A DNA stretch of 64,000 nucleotides. Source: Oxyruncus cristatus. Its lineage: Eukaryota > Chordata > Aves > Passeriformes > Cotingidae. Position numbers and translations under genes: made by a program. The stretch lies in the NCBI GenBank assembly GCA_013399855.1, contig VXAY01006690.1, positions 971,667-1,035,666 on the forward strand, in the 5' to 3' direction. The notes beneath the pieces are model-generated. The model searched no databases, had not been told where the DNA came from, and saw only the letters and a program-made list of their open reading frames with translations. How positions within the stretch are numbered: the stretch's first letter is position 1; every line of letters begins with the position of its first letter. Positions 27,821-52,000 of this stretch are shown here, in pieces.

Positions 27821-27889
27821 CTGCTTTCGCGTTTTTCCGACTTGTATTCTATGGCTATCATTAAGAGCTTTAGTTTCGCAAACACCAGT
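27821..27889 (-). CDS. KCNMA1: KCNMA1 exon e16: RCK1 C-lobe segment
   Basis: This 69-nt exon follows the strong acceptor TTTTCCTGCAG and precedes donor GTACGTCC, phase 2 to phase 2. It completes E555 and encodes LVFAKLKLLMIAIEYKSEKR then ES and AG of R578. Mammals read CFVKLK and YKSANRES here as recalled, so VFAK and SEKRES are lineage differences in an otherwise conserved helix and strand. Being a multiple of three with equal phases, it could be skipped without a frameshift; nothing in the sequence says that it is. A 12.3 kb intron follows. Confidence 0.97.
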
Positions 27890-31072
<3,183 letters not shown>

Positions 31073-31375
31073 CTAAAAGAAACAAGATGCAGAGTTCTGA
31101 GAAAAAGTCAGAGCTTTCTTTAAAATTCACAAACAACTGCTTAAACATGAATAAGATTTTAACAAATAAGACTGTTATGACAATTAACATTGCTTATTCT
31201 TACAGTATTTCCTGAAATGCTAAAAAAAAACCAAAACAGAGTCCCTGTAGTCAGAAAATCAAGTATCCTATATACAAGTAATACACTTAATTCTTGCCAA
31301 GCATATTTAGCAAGGGGTTAAATAAGGTTTTAGAAAGCTTAAGGAAAAAAGTTTCTCAATTTTCTCTTTTTGAAA

Positions 31376-31846
31376 ATCATAGAATCATAGGATGTTAAAG
31401 GGTTGGAAGGGGCCTTAAAGACCATCTGGTCCTGATCTCCCTGCCATGGGCAGGGATGCCTCCCACTAGACCAGGTTGTTCAAGGCCTTGTCTAACCAGG
31501 CAATCTCTGTCAAGAGTGGGACATCCACAACCTCCCTGTACAACCTGTTCCAGTATCTCACCACTCTCACAGTAAAGAACTTCTTCCTAACATCCAGCCT
31601 AAATTTGACCTCTTTCAGTTTTTACCCATTACTCCTTGTGCTACCACTACAGCTGCTGCTGAAGAGTCCCTCTCCAGCTTCCCTGTAGGCCCCCTTCAGA
31701 TACTGGAAGGCTGTGTGACCTCTCCACACAACCTCCTCTTATCCAAGCTGAACAGCCCCAACTTTCTCAGCCTGTCTTTCTAGGGGAGGTGCTCCAGTCC
31801 CCTTAGTAACTTAGTGGTCCTCCTCTGGACTTGCTCCAGAGGTTGC
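31376..31846 (-). mobile_element. CR1 LINE 3' end, about 470 bases
   Basis: Starts with AATCATAGAATCATAGG and GGTTGGAAGGGGCC, and runs through ACCAGGTTGTTCAAGG, CAGTAAAGAACTTCTTCCTA and GCTGAACAGCCCCAACT to CTCCTCTGGACTTGCTCCA. It lies 303 bases 5' of e15 in transcript terms, in the same sense as KCNMA1. Confidence 0.92.
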
Positions 31847-32909
31847 ATTATATTGTTATTTGGGTCTCTAACAATGTCTCAATTATTTTCATCTTGTTTA
31901 GAAGTTATCAGCTGTCAAATCTGTTTGTTTATTTTTTTTTCCTTGTCTGCACCTATAACTAAAAAGGAAGTATGAGAAACATACACTGAAACAAATTTTT
32001 CAATGTTCATCAGTGCTTTAGGACAGCTATTGAAAAAAAACCTCTACTGCTAAATTGAGAGGTCTTTTACTGCCAAAGGTAAAAAGGAACTAACATAAAA
32101 ACTCTCTATATTTGCCTCAGCAGAAGTTTCTAGTGATATTTGAGACATGCATGCAGTCTCATACAGTTTCCAGCTGCTGCCCTAGGGTCCATGGATGCCA
32201 TGTCATATCTATAAAGCTTGTGTCTCAGACACTCCATAAGGTCTTTCAATTAGCATCAAATACCTATATTAAGGTAACTGGTTCAAGCCACTGAGCATCC
32301 ATCATTGGGAATAGCACTGTAACTCCAAAGAGCAAGTACAAAGTCAGCTGATATGACTGGATATATGTCATTTGCTGAAGCTGTTCACTGCTGAAATCCC
32401 AGTTCTCTATACCATAAGTGGTGCCCTCATACAAAGTTTGTTTGAGGTCTGACTGTCATTCGCAAAGAGACCTTTCTAGAAAAACTATGGAAACCATCAC
32501 AAACACACAGCATCAAATACCTGAGGAGTCCTAACAGTCGCTTCCCTACATATTACATCACATTAAAACAGAGCAAAAATTTCAACCACAATGGGACATT
32601 CCTGAGTGTAATTATCTCTTTGGCTTTATTCACTAACTGTGCCACATAAATTGCTCTAACAGAGAAATTCATATTTGCAAGAATTATACACAGCAGCAAA
32701 TAAATATGTATGATAATACAGTATAGATAAAATAAGAGAGAAACATGCCAATGGCATCAGAGTAGTAAAATAATGTAATATATTTCTTTTGTTACATCTT
32801 ACACTACCACATTTTCATTAACCAGAGGCTATCTGACTATATAGTAAATAGGAAAGAAGTAAAAAGAGAGATTCAGAGATTAAAGATTTTAATTTTCTCA
32901 AATAAGGCA

Positions 32910-33108
32910 GAATATTGTCCGCACTTTTGGTCACCACAACATAGGAAAGATATCAAGATATTAAAGAGCATCCAAAGAAAGTCTACAAAGATGGTGAAGG
33001 ATCTGGAGGGGAAGCCATAAGAGGTCATTTGGTCTGTTCAGCCTGGAGAAGAGGAGGCTAAGGAGCGATGTCATTGCAGTCTACAGCCTCCCTACAGCCT
33101 GAGTACTA
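32910..33108 (+). mobile_element. CR1-like LINE reverse transcriptase C-terminal fragment
   Basis: The forward frame reads QHRKDIKILKSIQRKSTKMV then KDLEGKP, followed in another frame by a block resembling FSLEKRRLR-type CR1 sequence (CCTGGAGAAGAGGAGGCTAA). No 3' tail is seen. The family assignment is by these short blocks only. Confidence 0.65.
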
Positions 33109-33242
33109 ATTTGGGATTCACCAATTTTTTCCCCATGTTAAACTAGTTAAAAGGCAGTCCTTCAAAAAAATGTTCTAAAGAACGGAAGGATTGGAAATTT
33201 TTTAAGAAACGGGTGAAATCTAAGTTACAAAGATTTTTTACC

Positions 33243-33278
33243 NNNNNNNNNNNNNNNNNNNNNNNNNNNNNNNNNNNN
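33243..33278. other. Assembly gap (36 N)
   Basis: Thirty-six N characters lie directly before a run of T (33279-33292). The homopolymer is the likely reason the assembly broke here. The true length is unknown. Confidence 0.95.
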
Positions 33279-35242
33279 TTTTTTTTTTTTTTAAATTCCC
33301 TTCTCCTATTCATAGGCTGCCAAGTAACCAGTTACTTGAGTTCTGGAGATGTAAGTAACTGCAAGAATAAATTGCAACATGGAGATGTTCCAAATCATAT
33401 ACTCCCTGACAAGTGGGCTGCAAACAATTAAGAAAAATTTCTTCCACAGAAATTGTTTCACTGTCCAGAGACCATGTGGGATGGTGAAAGGGATTTGCAT
33501 TGCGTTATTCTCCACCACACACAGAGAAGTCATATCACATTTTTTGTAACTCTTTTATTTATGGGAAACTTGCAAATGTTGCTGATCAGCAACTGTATAT
33601 ACAGAAAACAGACAAAGTGCAGGCTTGGTAAAAAAATAAGTGTTGATAGCAAGGGCATGTTTGTAACTTAGGGTCTATTTTGTGGCTTTTTCTTAGATTG
33701 ACACCACCTGGGGTTGGAAAAAAAAAGCCCCAAATACATTATGTGTTTCCCTTTCCACTTTCTTCCCTTGCTTTCTTTTCTTTAGGCAGATGGTTTTGAT
33801 TTGGAGGAAGGATCAGACCTATAGTCAAATATTCACCCTCTGTCAAGGACCAAAAAAGGACTGGAAAAAACTAAACTCATTCACAAATCAATGATCAAGC
33901 TTCATAGATACCAGTTAGTGTTAAATTAACCTTCATGAAGTGATTGGAGTGTTTAAGACATGTTCTATTAGGATACCATGAATTGTTGATTAATGAATTT
34001 AAAGAATAGCTGATATTTGGGATGATATAAAATGTTATTATAAGATTACTATAACACTGGACTAAAGATGATCATTCCATTTTATCTCCATCTGAACCAT
34101 GATGTTTTCCCTGGGATTTGAAAGAGTCATGGTCATCTGCCTGGTATCTTTTGAAAGGCAGTACCTGCTGTTCTGCTAAAAATGAAATTACTGTTAAGAA
34201 TCATCAGTATTCAGTATTTCGTTTTTATTTCCTTGAGTCCTGCAGTTACCATAAGTTTTAATAAAGTAGTGTCCCACAGATAAACATAATCAGTTTCTCC
34301 TATAATCCATGTCAATTACTAATTTCAAAATCCTTAAAGTGAGGAAAAATATTTTGGGATTCACTATGATCTTGCCTAATTTAAGCCTTTGTGATGTTAT
34401 TTTAAAGTCTATTGCTTCAGTAATCTCAAGAACTGAATCCCAAAATAAATCTGATTCTTTATTATCTATGTTTATTTTCCATTAAAATACATAACCATAA
34501 TTTAAATTACTATTGTCCAGTCCATCTCTGGGCCTACTGATACTTACCTACTACTTTTCCATACTTAAGTCTACATTAAGAGTAAGTTGCACTAACCTAA
34601 TTGTTCATGTAGAAATGAAATAATCTGTCCCCTCTGCACTTAAAAAATGGGTGTTTCATATGTCAGTTACCTGACAACTAAGGGGAATAGTAAAATTTTA
34701 TGTAAATATTATAGAAACAAAAAGAGCTGAATTTGAGGTGAGTTCAGTTCAAGATGCTACTAATTAATGTTACCACCAATGTAAAAATGTAAAACTATGA
34801 ACAGTATTTACCTAGTTAGCGAAAGACAAACAACCTTGATTTTTACTTGCAAATCAAAGAAAAGCCTACAGTAGTTTCAATTTTACAATTATTAAGACAA
34901 TTTTGTCACTTCAAATAATTACTAGTCTAGCCTCTTTCAGGTCCTGACAGCGATGTCTGAATACTTGTACTTTCTACCTTTGTAAAGTATGAATTAACAG
35001 AGCTGAGACAAGGAGAGTAGATTTCATTTCAGTAAAAAGTTTTTTGTGATAAAGATTTGCTTGTTGGTCAAACAAACATATTCCAGAAGAAAGCAAAAAT
35101 CTATTTCTATTAAGTATTGTCAGTTCCAGACAAGCCAAATATGCTAGTTTAGTTCTGATATCAGTGTGACACCAAGCTTTACCTACTGCTCATCATTATT
35201 TCTGTGGATAGCTGTCAGTTTGAGTAATCATGAATTCTTGTC

Positions 35243-35394
35243 ATAGAATCCCATAATGGTTTGGGCTGGAAAGGGCCTTTAAAGATGAACTAGTTCCAAA
35301 CCCCCTGCCAAGGGCAGGAACACTTTTACTAGATCAGGTTGCTCAAAGCACCATCCAACCTGGTCTTGAAGGCTTCCAGGGATGGGGCATGTCA
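35243..35394 (-). mobile_element. CR1 LINE 3' end fragment
   Basis: ATAGAATCCCATAATGGTTT, GGCTGGAAAGGGCC, GATCAGGTTGCTCAAAGCAC and CATCCAACCTGGTCTTGAAG are the reverse complement of a CR1 3' end. It is in sense with KCNMA1. Confidence 0.9.
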
Positions 35395-37235
35395 TCCTCA
35401 GAAAATTTATTGTTTACTGAAAAATACTGACTTGGCAATAAGAATTTGTGAATAATTAAGCCATCAAATACTGATTTGGAATGAGGAGATGTGTCTTTGC
35501 TGGCAGAGCAATTAAAGCAAAATTTAAGGTCAAACAATACTTAGAATAGAATAAAACATTACAGTGAGGAACAACACAAGAGCAGCAACAGACATGAGGT
35601 GCACAAACACAACAGCAGTGAACCACTTCAGTGGGGGAAAAACAGCCAACAAAAGTCCCAATCACATTATTTGGTCCATATTATTTCTTCTTTTCCCTCT
35701 TTTCATGTCTTGTATGGTATTTCCATTTTTATTTAGTCTCAAACACAGGCCTCTATGGACCTTCTATAAGGTGTAAATGTTGAATGAAGATTTTTTTTTT
35801 TTTTTAATTTGGACTTTGTTTATTCATCAAATGTTTTTGACCTCAAGCACATCACCGACCAATGACAAAAGGCTCTTTTATATGCCTTTCCTTACAGAAA
35901 ATAAGCATTGGCCTTAATGAGAGACCTTCTCCTGCATGATCCTAAGGAGTATGCTTTGCAGATCATTCTGTTATTTTTATCCCTGAAGTTAAGTAACTAA
36001 AATAGTTCAAGTTGATACTGCAGCAACATGAGTAAAAGTAACATTCTAGAAAGATAACAAGACAGCCCAAATAGTAGTTGACGCAGCAACAAGGAATCAT
36101 TCACTGTCTTATACTGGTGACCGCACTATAAATTATTAAGACTAAGTAGATAGAATTGTCCTTTGATTTTGATGTTAAATCATAGCAAAATTTTATCACA
36201 GGATGCTGTGTTGGTGTGAACAATAAGTAGCCATTTTTTACTTTAGAAACCTTGCAAACCCTAGAGGAGATTTTAACAAATACTAAAAAATATTTAAGTT
36301 ACTCTAATCACAACTTGGAGAAAAGGTAAAGAGAGTTTAGGCAACTGCTGGACCTGACACAGAATGTGCCACACCACCACAACCACTTGTAACTGTATCT
36401 TCCAAATTCCTCTCTAGTACTGTAAGTACATAATTATCTTTCCCTGATTACATTACATTGCAATTCTATATCCTGGACAGTGAGAAAACAAATGACCCAC
36501 TGATTCAATAGCCTACATGAATGGAAAATTACACAGTGCATCCCAAGAGAAGAAATGCAATTTTCATCGCTATCTTTTTTTACGTTGCAATACTCCTCTT
36601 CTCTCCTCTGGCTGTATATAGATACAATATTGTTATCAGCAAACATTTTTACATAATGCAATCAATTCCTAGTCAGACATGGTGACAGAGATATAAAAAA
36701 AATGATGTTCATCTTGCAAGCACTGCCTTTAGTATTGCAGGAGAAAACCAAAACCCGTAATACACCCAGCCCTTCACCCTGGCAGTGTAATTATTGGGAG
36801 CTCTGTAGCTCCACATGATCTATCTTGTTCATAGCATTTGCTTTTCATCTTAATGGTATAAATAGTTACATGAAAGAGATTGAGTACAACTGAACCTGAT
36901 AATGCCATATAATCTCTTCTGTCAAGATCTAAGTATCACTAGGAAGACAGAGAACAAATGCTAGAGTTGCAGTGTGACCTAGGATCTTCTATTGCATTTT
37001 GCAAGGCAAAGGATGGTGGGGTGTCTTTATAAATATTAAGGAAGTGACACAATGAAAATTCCTTTATAGCACAATGAAAGCAGATGTAAAGTCTGCTACC
37101 TAGCATTGAATAAGATCAACTCATCATCACGACAGAAAGAGCACAAAACAGTACAAAGCCTTTTAGAATGTTTCCGGAGCTTCCTGATGTCTAATGTATT
37201 TTTCTAACAACATAGATGAGAATAAAAAGAAGGTA

Positions 37236-37515
37236 CACCCAAAATCAGAATGGTTTGGGTTGGAAGGGACTTTAAAGACCATCTAGTTCTAACCTCCCTG
37301 CCATGGACTGGGACACTTTCCACTAGACCAGGTTGCTCAGAACCCCACCCAACTGGTCTTGAACACTTCCAGGTACGCGGCAACCACAACTTCTCTGGGC
37401 AACCTGTTCCAGTGCCTCATCCCTCTCACAGTAAAGAATTTCATCCTAATTTCTAATCTAATCCAGCCCTCTGTTGGTTTAAAGCCATTACCCCTTGTTC
37501 TAACACAATACACCC
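37236..37515 (-). mobile_element. CR1 LINE 3' end fragment
   Basis: AGAATGGTTTGGGTTGGAAG, ACCATCTAGTTCTAACCTCC, ACTAGACCAGGTTGCTCAGA and GGCAACCTGTTCCAGTGCCT identify the CR1 tail. On the minus strand the corresponding coding end reads RHWNRLPREVVVAAYLEVFK. The boundary near 37515 is approximate. Confidence 0.92.
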
Positions 37516-39685
37516 TTGAATATTCTTGACGGGTAGTTGAAAAGGTATTGAAAGCAATGTAGTTTAAACATTTCCTCATGTTCACCTATAATGCCCTTTC
37601 AGTTGTACAAATTGCTTGAGTGAATGTCTAGCTTTATTATGTCTTTAGATATGGATATCTAAATCTGACAGATAAATAATTGGCTGAAAGCAGTTCTTAC
37701 AGTCCTAGCTAAGACTGAAGCTTCTTCAATTTACAGTCTTAAAAATGAATTTCCTCAAGTATTATAAATTGTCAACTACCTTTTTACTCAGTTCCATTGT
37801 CTGCTTAAATCACAGCTAACAAACATCCTTAGTACTATGAAAACTACAATCTCAGTCAATTATTTCCACAGCTTTCTGCATGCAAGAATGTATTTTAGAA
37901 TTGGTATAAAAGGAGTATGTTTTACAAAACAGTAACTATGCTAATTAAGATTAACTCTAATTTCAAATGGAAGATTTATGCATTTTTCTTTGTTCATAAT
38001 GATGTAGAATCTTGCAGTGAGTTAAGGCAAAGAGAATATTCTTGAAATATTATGACATCTAATTCTTTTTTAAATGCTGGTCTTGATGGGTTTGAACTGA
38101 AAGGCACACAGGCTCTACTTCTAATACTTTCAAATTTAAAAACCAGGACAGTATTTATATCCAGCTATGATGCAAAAGATAGACTGGTGTCAAACTGTTC
38201 AAATGACTGACTGAAAATGCACTCCATGGTAGACTTTAGCCCAAGGCAAATATACTGTTATCACAAGGACTGACACCATTTCTAAATAGCAAACAGTTTT
38301 AAACCACAACAGGTGTTAATTCCTAGACTCAGTGATTAAAAACATTACATTCAGGAAGATCTTTTAGGGAATTAATATCTCTGGCAGCAGGCTACATTAA
38401 TATTTGGTCTAAATCCTGTGAGGAGGACCATGTAATCAGTTTATTCTGCAGTCTCCTGAAGAACCTCACAACAAACCAAGAAGCTGCCTTTCCTCCTCAA
38501 CCCTCCTTTAAAGTTCTCCTACATTTGAAGGAGTTCACTGTGCATACCCCAGTTTCACACAATAAGGCTGCCTAAGTGGCCAATAATAAATAGCAAACAA
38601 GTCGATGTGTTTCATCAGTTTAGGTAAGCACCCAACTGATGTAAATCTCTGTGGCTTTATGATGTCTCTCTTTCAGCCTGGACTAGAAAGGAATGTAAAA
38701 CAGGCATTGCCCAGGGTGTGCAAAAGCTGCCAAAAGAGCCAACAGAGCATTCCTGGTCTCAAAATAGCTTAGAGTATAACAGAGACAGCTCCAGATAACT
38801 TTTCAGATATGGAATGAAGCACACTGACTGCCTTACCAATAGAGCAAAGACAAAACTAATTTGGTTGTGGACTTGTGTGACACTTAAGTGCCACATTCCA
38901 CATTTTATTAATTTACACGTTACTAACTCGTCTTGTATGATTTTATAGGGGGACAAAATTTGACCACCTCCGCCTATTATTCCATTTACCTGCTTTTTGC
39001 AACGTTTTCCACATGGGTAGACTTCTGGTACGTATTTGCTAGTCCAAACAATATAGAAATTGCAGTACAGTATAGTATTTCCATTTTTTCTCAGACTTTT
39101 GAAGTTAATAAATAGTCTTTATCCCTTTATTAATACAACAATAACAGTCTGTGCTATAAGAAAACTGGACTATTGAAATGTAGTTTACAGGTGTAAAGTT
39201 TAGGGGGTTTTGTCCTTAACATATAATTTGTTGTGCAATCTATCTGTCTTTAAGTGTTTACAGAACCTTAATCTTTTCGAGTTGATTTCCTTTTTGTTCA
39301 GTTTGGTGCCAAAAACAACATAAAAGATTCCATATGAGATTACACAGTTAAAACCAAAAAGAAAATATTAGGAACAAATATAGTATTTTGAGGTTTCTTA
39401 GTTTGTTTTATTTTTAATACTGAGCAGACTGTTTACACAAATGATTTTGCTGTAAAGTAACACATAATGAGTTAAATGTGTGCAGTGTCACCATCAATCA
39501 CATTCATTTGTGTTTGACTGACCAAACATTTATTGCACATTAAATCACTTTCTAATCACGTTATGAAGGAGGCAGAACAAACACACATTTCAAGCTTTCA
39601 TTAAAAAATATAGAGGTTTCAGTACATTTTCCTGGCAATCTCCTGACTTGTGGGAGACTCCACTAATAGTATTTGCCCAAGGAAT

Positions 39686-39946
39686 TTATGAAGGCCTGAC
39701 AATACTTTCAATTTTCTTAATGAAAAAGGGTGAAAGTTCTTTTAGGGAATGGGAATATTTCTCTTCAATATAGTCCTCTTTGGCAATTCTAATCAACATA
39801 GCTGCTCTGCTACGATACACTTCCGATTCATAGCCACTGCTCAATAAGGTTTCCTTTTCAACTTTTGAGAGTGAGACAGACATGAAAAAGAACATCCTTT
39901 CAGCTAAATAAACAAACTTTTTGTTATCACCAATAAGGTTGGATTC
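39686..39946 (-). other. Unidentified protein-like open frame inside the e14-e15 intron
   Basis: The minus-strand frame is open from just after a TGA (near 39947) to a TAA at 39686-39688, about 86 codons, with Met at 39893-39895. Visible pieces are NKKFVYLAERMFFFMSVSLS, KVEKETLLSSGYESEVYRSR, AAMLIRIAKEDYIEEKYSHS and LKELSPFFIKKIESIVRPS. Composition is balanced, rich in Glu, Lys, Ser and Arg, and not repeat-like, unlike most open frames in these introns. A possible acceptor (TTTATTTAG) lies within it at about 39902-39911. It could be a retrocopy fragment, an alternative terminal exon, or chance. The family is not recognised and no function is proposed. Confidence 0.3.
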
Positions 39947-41163
39947 TCAAAAATACGTCTCAGTTGTTATATGTTATTTGGCTTGAGATTTTAAATTAGT
40001 CAGAGATCTTTGGAAGTGATGATGTGCATTTTATATGCCTAGAAAGTTCATTCTTGGTTAAAGTGACAGACAAATTTTTAACCAGTGCTAACAGAGTACT
40101 GCCATCTTAGTGCACTATCTTATTGCATTTTTTTTCTCCTAGTGCCATCTCCCATCTGAAGATGACATTTGAAGTCACATAAGGTATGTCTTGCACACTG
40201 CTCTGTTTATAACTGTATATAATCACAGATACAAGAGCAAAACTGACATTGATAGCTTCCTCCCAATCTAATTAATTACTATTTTTATGCTTATTCTGTG
40301 TATATAGAAATGTAATCTGAGTAGTTTATTGCAAAGCTGAGCCTACATCTTAAAACTGTTCACCAGTGAGATAGTCTAATCTATTACTGTACTGCAATTA
40401 TTATAAGAATATCTTATAAAATAAGAAAACATAGGATTTAAGGTGGATAAGATGGCAGAAGTGGTTAGATATATTTTCTGGAAACATGCATCCTTTACAT
40501 TTCCAGTTCTTGACTTGTTTAAATGTTTTAGCTGCAAATCCAGGCCATAGATGTGTGTGTCTGTAGCACAGTTCCCCTATAGTCAAATATTGTACACTTT
40601 ATCATTTTGTGAATCTCTCCATTTTCTCACTGCAAATTTAAAATTAGTATTAAAATAACTTAAATTAAGACTGAGGAGAAGCAAATACACAAATGATGTG
40701 GGAAGTTCTGGCTTTGGTTCTAACACATTTTCTTTATTTACTCACAGTTGGAGGTTCTCTAACCACTTGATGTAAAAGACCAAAATGACCAGTCCTTTTA
40801 TCTGGGCACTTTGTTGCTATATGGGACTTATATAAATCATATTTTTGCTTTGGTAGCAGTGACTTTTCTCAAAGATAAACATGTGGTTTGTCCAAAGTCA
40901 AGCAAAAACACCAAACACGAAAAATATCTCACTAGTAATGGATGCTGCTATGGAAAATCATTTAAAGGCCAGACGCTTGCTGAATAAAAATAGAAACATA
41001 ACTTGACAGAACCTGGTTTATTGTCTAATTTGCAGCAGAAAACTTGTATGGGAAGTGTGCGTTGGTTTTTTCAGACTTCCAAAATCTGTTAATGTCTTCC
41101 TATCTGCTTCACATTTGAGTCATGTTCTCTACTCAACTCTCTGACAACCTGAATTGCAGACTA

Positions 41164-48983
<7,820 letters not shown>

Positions 48984-49054
48984 TCAGAGTTAATCTTGAA
49001 AAGAAGGTAATACAAGCAAGCAAGAAAGCAGAAACTGAAATGATCGTTTATTGG

Positions 49055-49094
49055 AAAAAAAAAAAAAAAAAGAAAAAAAAAAAAAAAGAAAGAA
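49055..49094. repeat. A-rich homopolymer tract
   Basis: A 40-base run of A broken by a few G. It begins 86 bases upstream of the e10 acceptor in transcript sense, where it reads as poly-U. Confidence 0.9.
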
Positions 49095-52000
49095 TATTAG
49101 TCTCTTCTTGACATCTGTCTAGACTGTATTCCATGAAGTCAGAGAAGGAAAATACCAGGAAAATACCTTCCAAAAGGTATTTTGCAATTGCAAATACATA
49201 TACACTCTCACCTGCAAAGCCATTTGGACATGTTGTATTACACATTTAATAATAAGTGGCATCAGTTACATGTAAGTTTATACACCATATTAACCAGTCC
49301 TTTTCAAAGGCATATTTCTTTATTTCACACTTCTCTCCCCACATTTTTACCTCCTCTAAAGAGATTTACTGTTCAAATTTTTGGTTTATGACAGCAAATC
49401 TCCCTAAAATGATTTGATGTTTTTCTACAATTGAAGCAGATATTTATGCCAATGACGGCATGCCAATTATAGGTCATAAGCAGTAAAAAAGAAATATTTT
49501 CCCTACCATAACTCTTAGAAGGAAAGCACTTTACAATAAGAAGCCATTACTTATTTCACCATTGCAACAGATTGCTTAGAAAAATCAAAGTTTGCATAGA
49601 TTGTGATGTTACAAAGGTTTCTACTGCTCCACGTTTCCATTACTAGATGTAGCTGACCATGGAAGATGGAAGCACAACTTATACCTGCATACACATTCTG
49701 GAATTCTACATCTTAAATTCTGAAAGGCTGAAGGAAAGGCCTAGGAAATTGCACTTTTCCTGACTTAAGGGATCTTTGCTCCTTTATCCTTGTAAAAACG
49801 AAGTCCAAAGATTTTCGATTAGAATATCCCAAAATGCCTCACAACTTTTTTCACGGGAAAAAATCAAATCCAGCTTCCATTACTGTCACGGGTTTAAGAC
49901 AGACAGTGATTTTTTGATATGCCTGTTGCTAACACTTCCAATAACCACATTGCTCACAGAAGTCAGGAAGAAGGAAAAGGTGGCATAAATACCATTTTTG
50001 AAGTAACAGAAAACCACCTCCATTACTGTCCTATAGTCTATGCACAAACACTACAAACACATGATTCTGCACTTGTTTGGCACTTGAACTTCTAAATGTG
50101 AAGCAAAGTAATTCCAAGGATAAGAAGCAGACCACCCAAGTCTCAGCTACTTCATAATTCCTCCGTGGAAAACTCAGTAACACAGAAACTTCATCGTCAG
50201 GAAACCACAAATAATATGTAGCAGCAATGATTACCTATGTTATGGACTATAATAGGAGTCTTTCCTTGCTTCATAATTTGATCCTTGATGAAATGTGTGT
50301 GAAAAGTACACTGAACTTATTGGAAAAGGGATAACTATGCAGAACAAATCAATAGTAATAATATACACCATGCAGTGAATACTATCACTGTTACTTTTGC
50401 AGTGTCTCAGACAATGACTAGAAAAGCAAAACACAATAAACTGTTATACCAGTCCAGGAGACCTTTTGATATTGTTTACTATCATCACTTTTCTGGCATA
50501 GCACAGTTATAAACATTTATATAGAAATATGATAACATTCCTTTTGCATGAGTTCTTAATGACAGCACCAGGACTCATATGCAATGTAGTCTAAAACTGT
50601 AGTGGTTTCATTCTATTTAATAGGTAAAAAATCGATGTCTATAAGAGACTCTGATCATGTTGGTTTGTATTTAACATAGGACTCAACACTCAAAGTTTAT
50701 TGCTAAACTAGCTAATAGTGTCTGCTTTGCGCCTTTTTTTTTTTTTTTAACAGAAGTTTTAGGTGCAGTAAGTGCACAAAGCACAAAGTCCTCTGACTGC
50801 AAACACTTAAAAAACACAAAAAAACCCCTGAGTTAAGGCTTTCCTGCTTTAGGAGATGGTAAACCCAGTATGAGAAAACAAGATGTAAAATATATCAGGT
50901 CATCCTTTCTTCTTGCTGCAAGAGGTCCTTAAGAGGTTTCTTCTGTGAGCTCTGCAAACTGGCAGTTTCCAGTAGGTTCTGCCTCTATCACCCCTACCAG
51001 AAACACTCTGTTTTCCTAATGGTCAGTTGCCTGAGTTGCCAGAGATGGGCATTTATGCGTGTTATTGCACTAAGGGTATAAGTAATATATCAGTGTAAAT
51101 GGAAAACCTCAGGAAACTTCAGATTCTGCAGAAATGTTTAAAACCTTAGTAGTTTACTAGATCTAAATTCTGATCACAGACTGTGTTTGATACACTACAT
51201 TACAGTAACCTATTGGGAAGCTCTTGCTGTCTAGTGGTATTCAACACTTTTCCTAAATGTAAACCATCTAGCACCAAAAACCCCAATGGCCCAAGAAAAT
51301 GATAATAGCAGCTAAAAATATTATTTTGTATTCTTTATACTGTCTGTACACATTTTCCAAGATGACAGATTTTAAACTGTGGGTATTATTTTCTTCAAAT
51401 GTTTCCAGCTATTACTCATTAAGAAACTGAACTTTACACTTGCATAGTTGATGCACTGTTTTTGGTAGCAGAAATAATTTCCCATGGTAGGGAACTCCTT
51501 TGTACAGATCCTGTGCTGTTGGCTTTAGCAGAATCTCTACCTGAATGCTCTTCTGATACACTGCATTTCTGTGCAGAAAATTTTTTTCCTTCCTGGCTGA
51601 TTTCACTTAATACTGGTTCTTTTCTGTCATTGAATAGAATCCACATTTTTAAACTATGGCTGTGCAACCCAAAATATTGCATTACAGAAGAAATCATCAC
51701 AGTATCAAAAGATTACAAGATACTTCATGTTATAAAATACCTCCAGAGGTTATTTACTACCAAAAACTCCTCCTAAATGCAGATGCAATTGGTACAATCC
51801 TGTTATTACTCTCACTGAGTGGGGATTCATAGCAATCTGCTACGGTGAAAATAAAACATTTGGCTGCCAAAAAATCTTGTATTTGGGCATTGGTGCTAAT
51901 TCCTTTTTAGGTGTTGGAAGGCATCTGCACTATGGTTTCATTTTTCACTCTTATTTAGAGCTGGGCATGATCTGTTCTTCTCTTCTCTGCTGTTCTTATA

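Noticed and set aside
37337..37585. 82-codon minus-strand open frame with RHWNRLPREVV
   Set aside because: This is the C-terminal end of CR1 ORF2, not a separate gene.
51462..51776. 104-codon plus-strand open frame
   Set aside because: No recognisable domain, overlapping open frames on the other strand, AT-rich chance frame in an intron.
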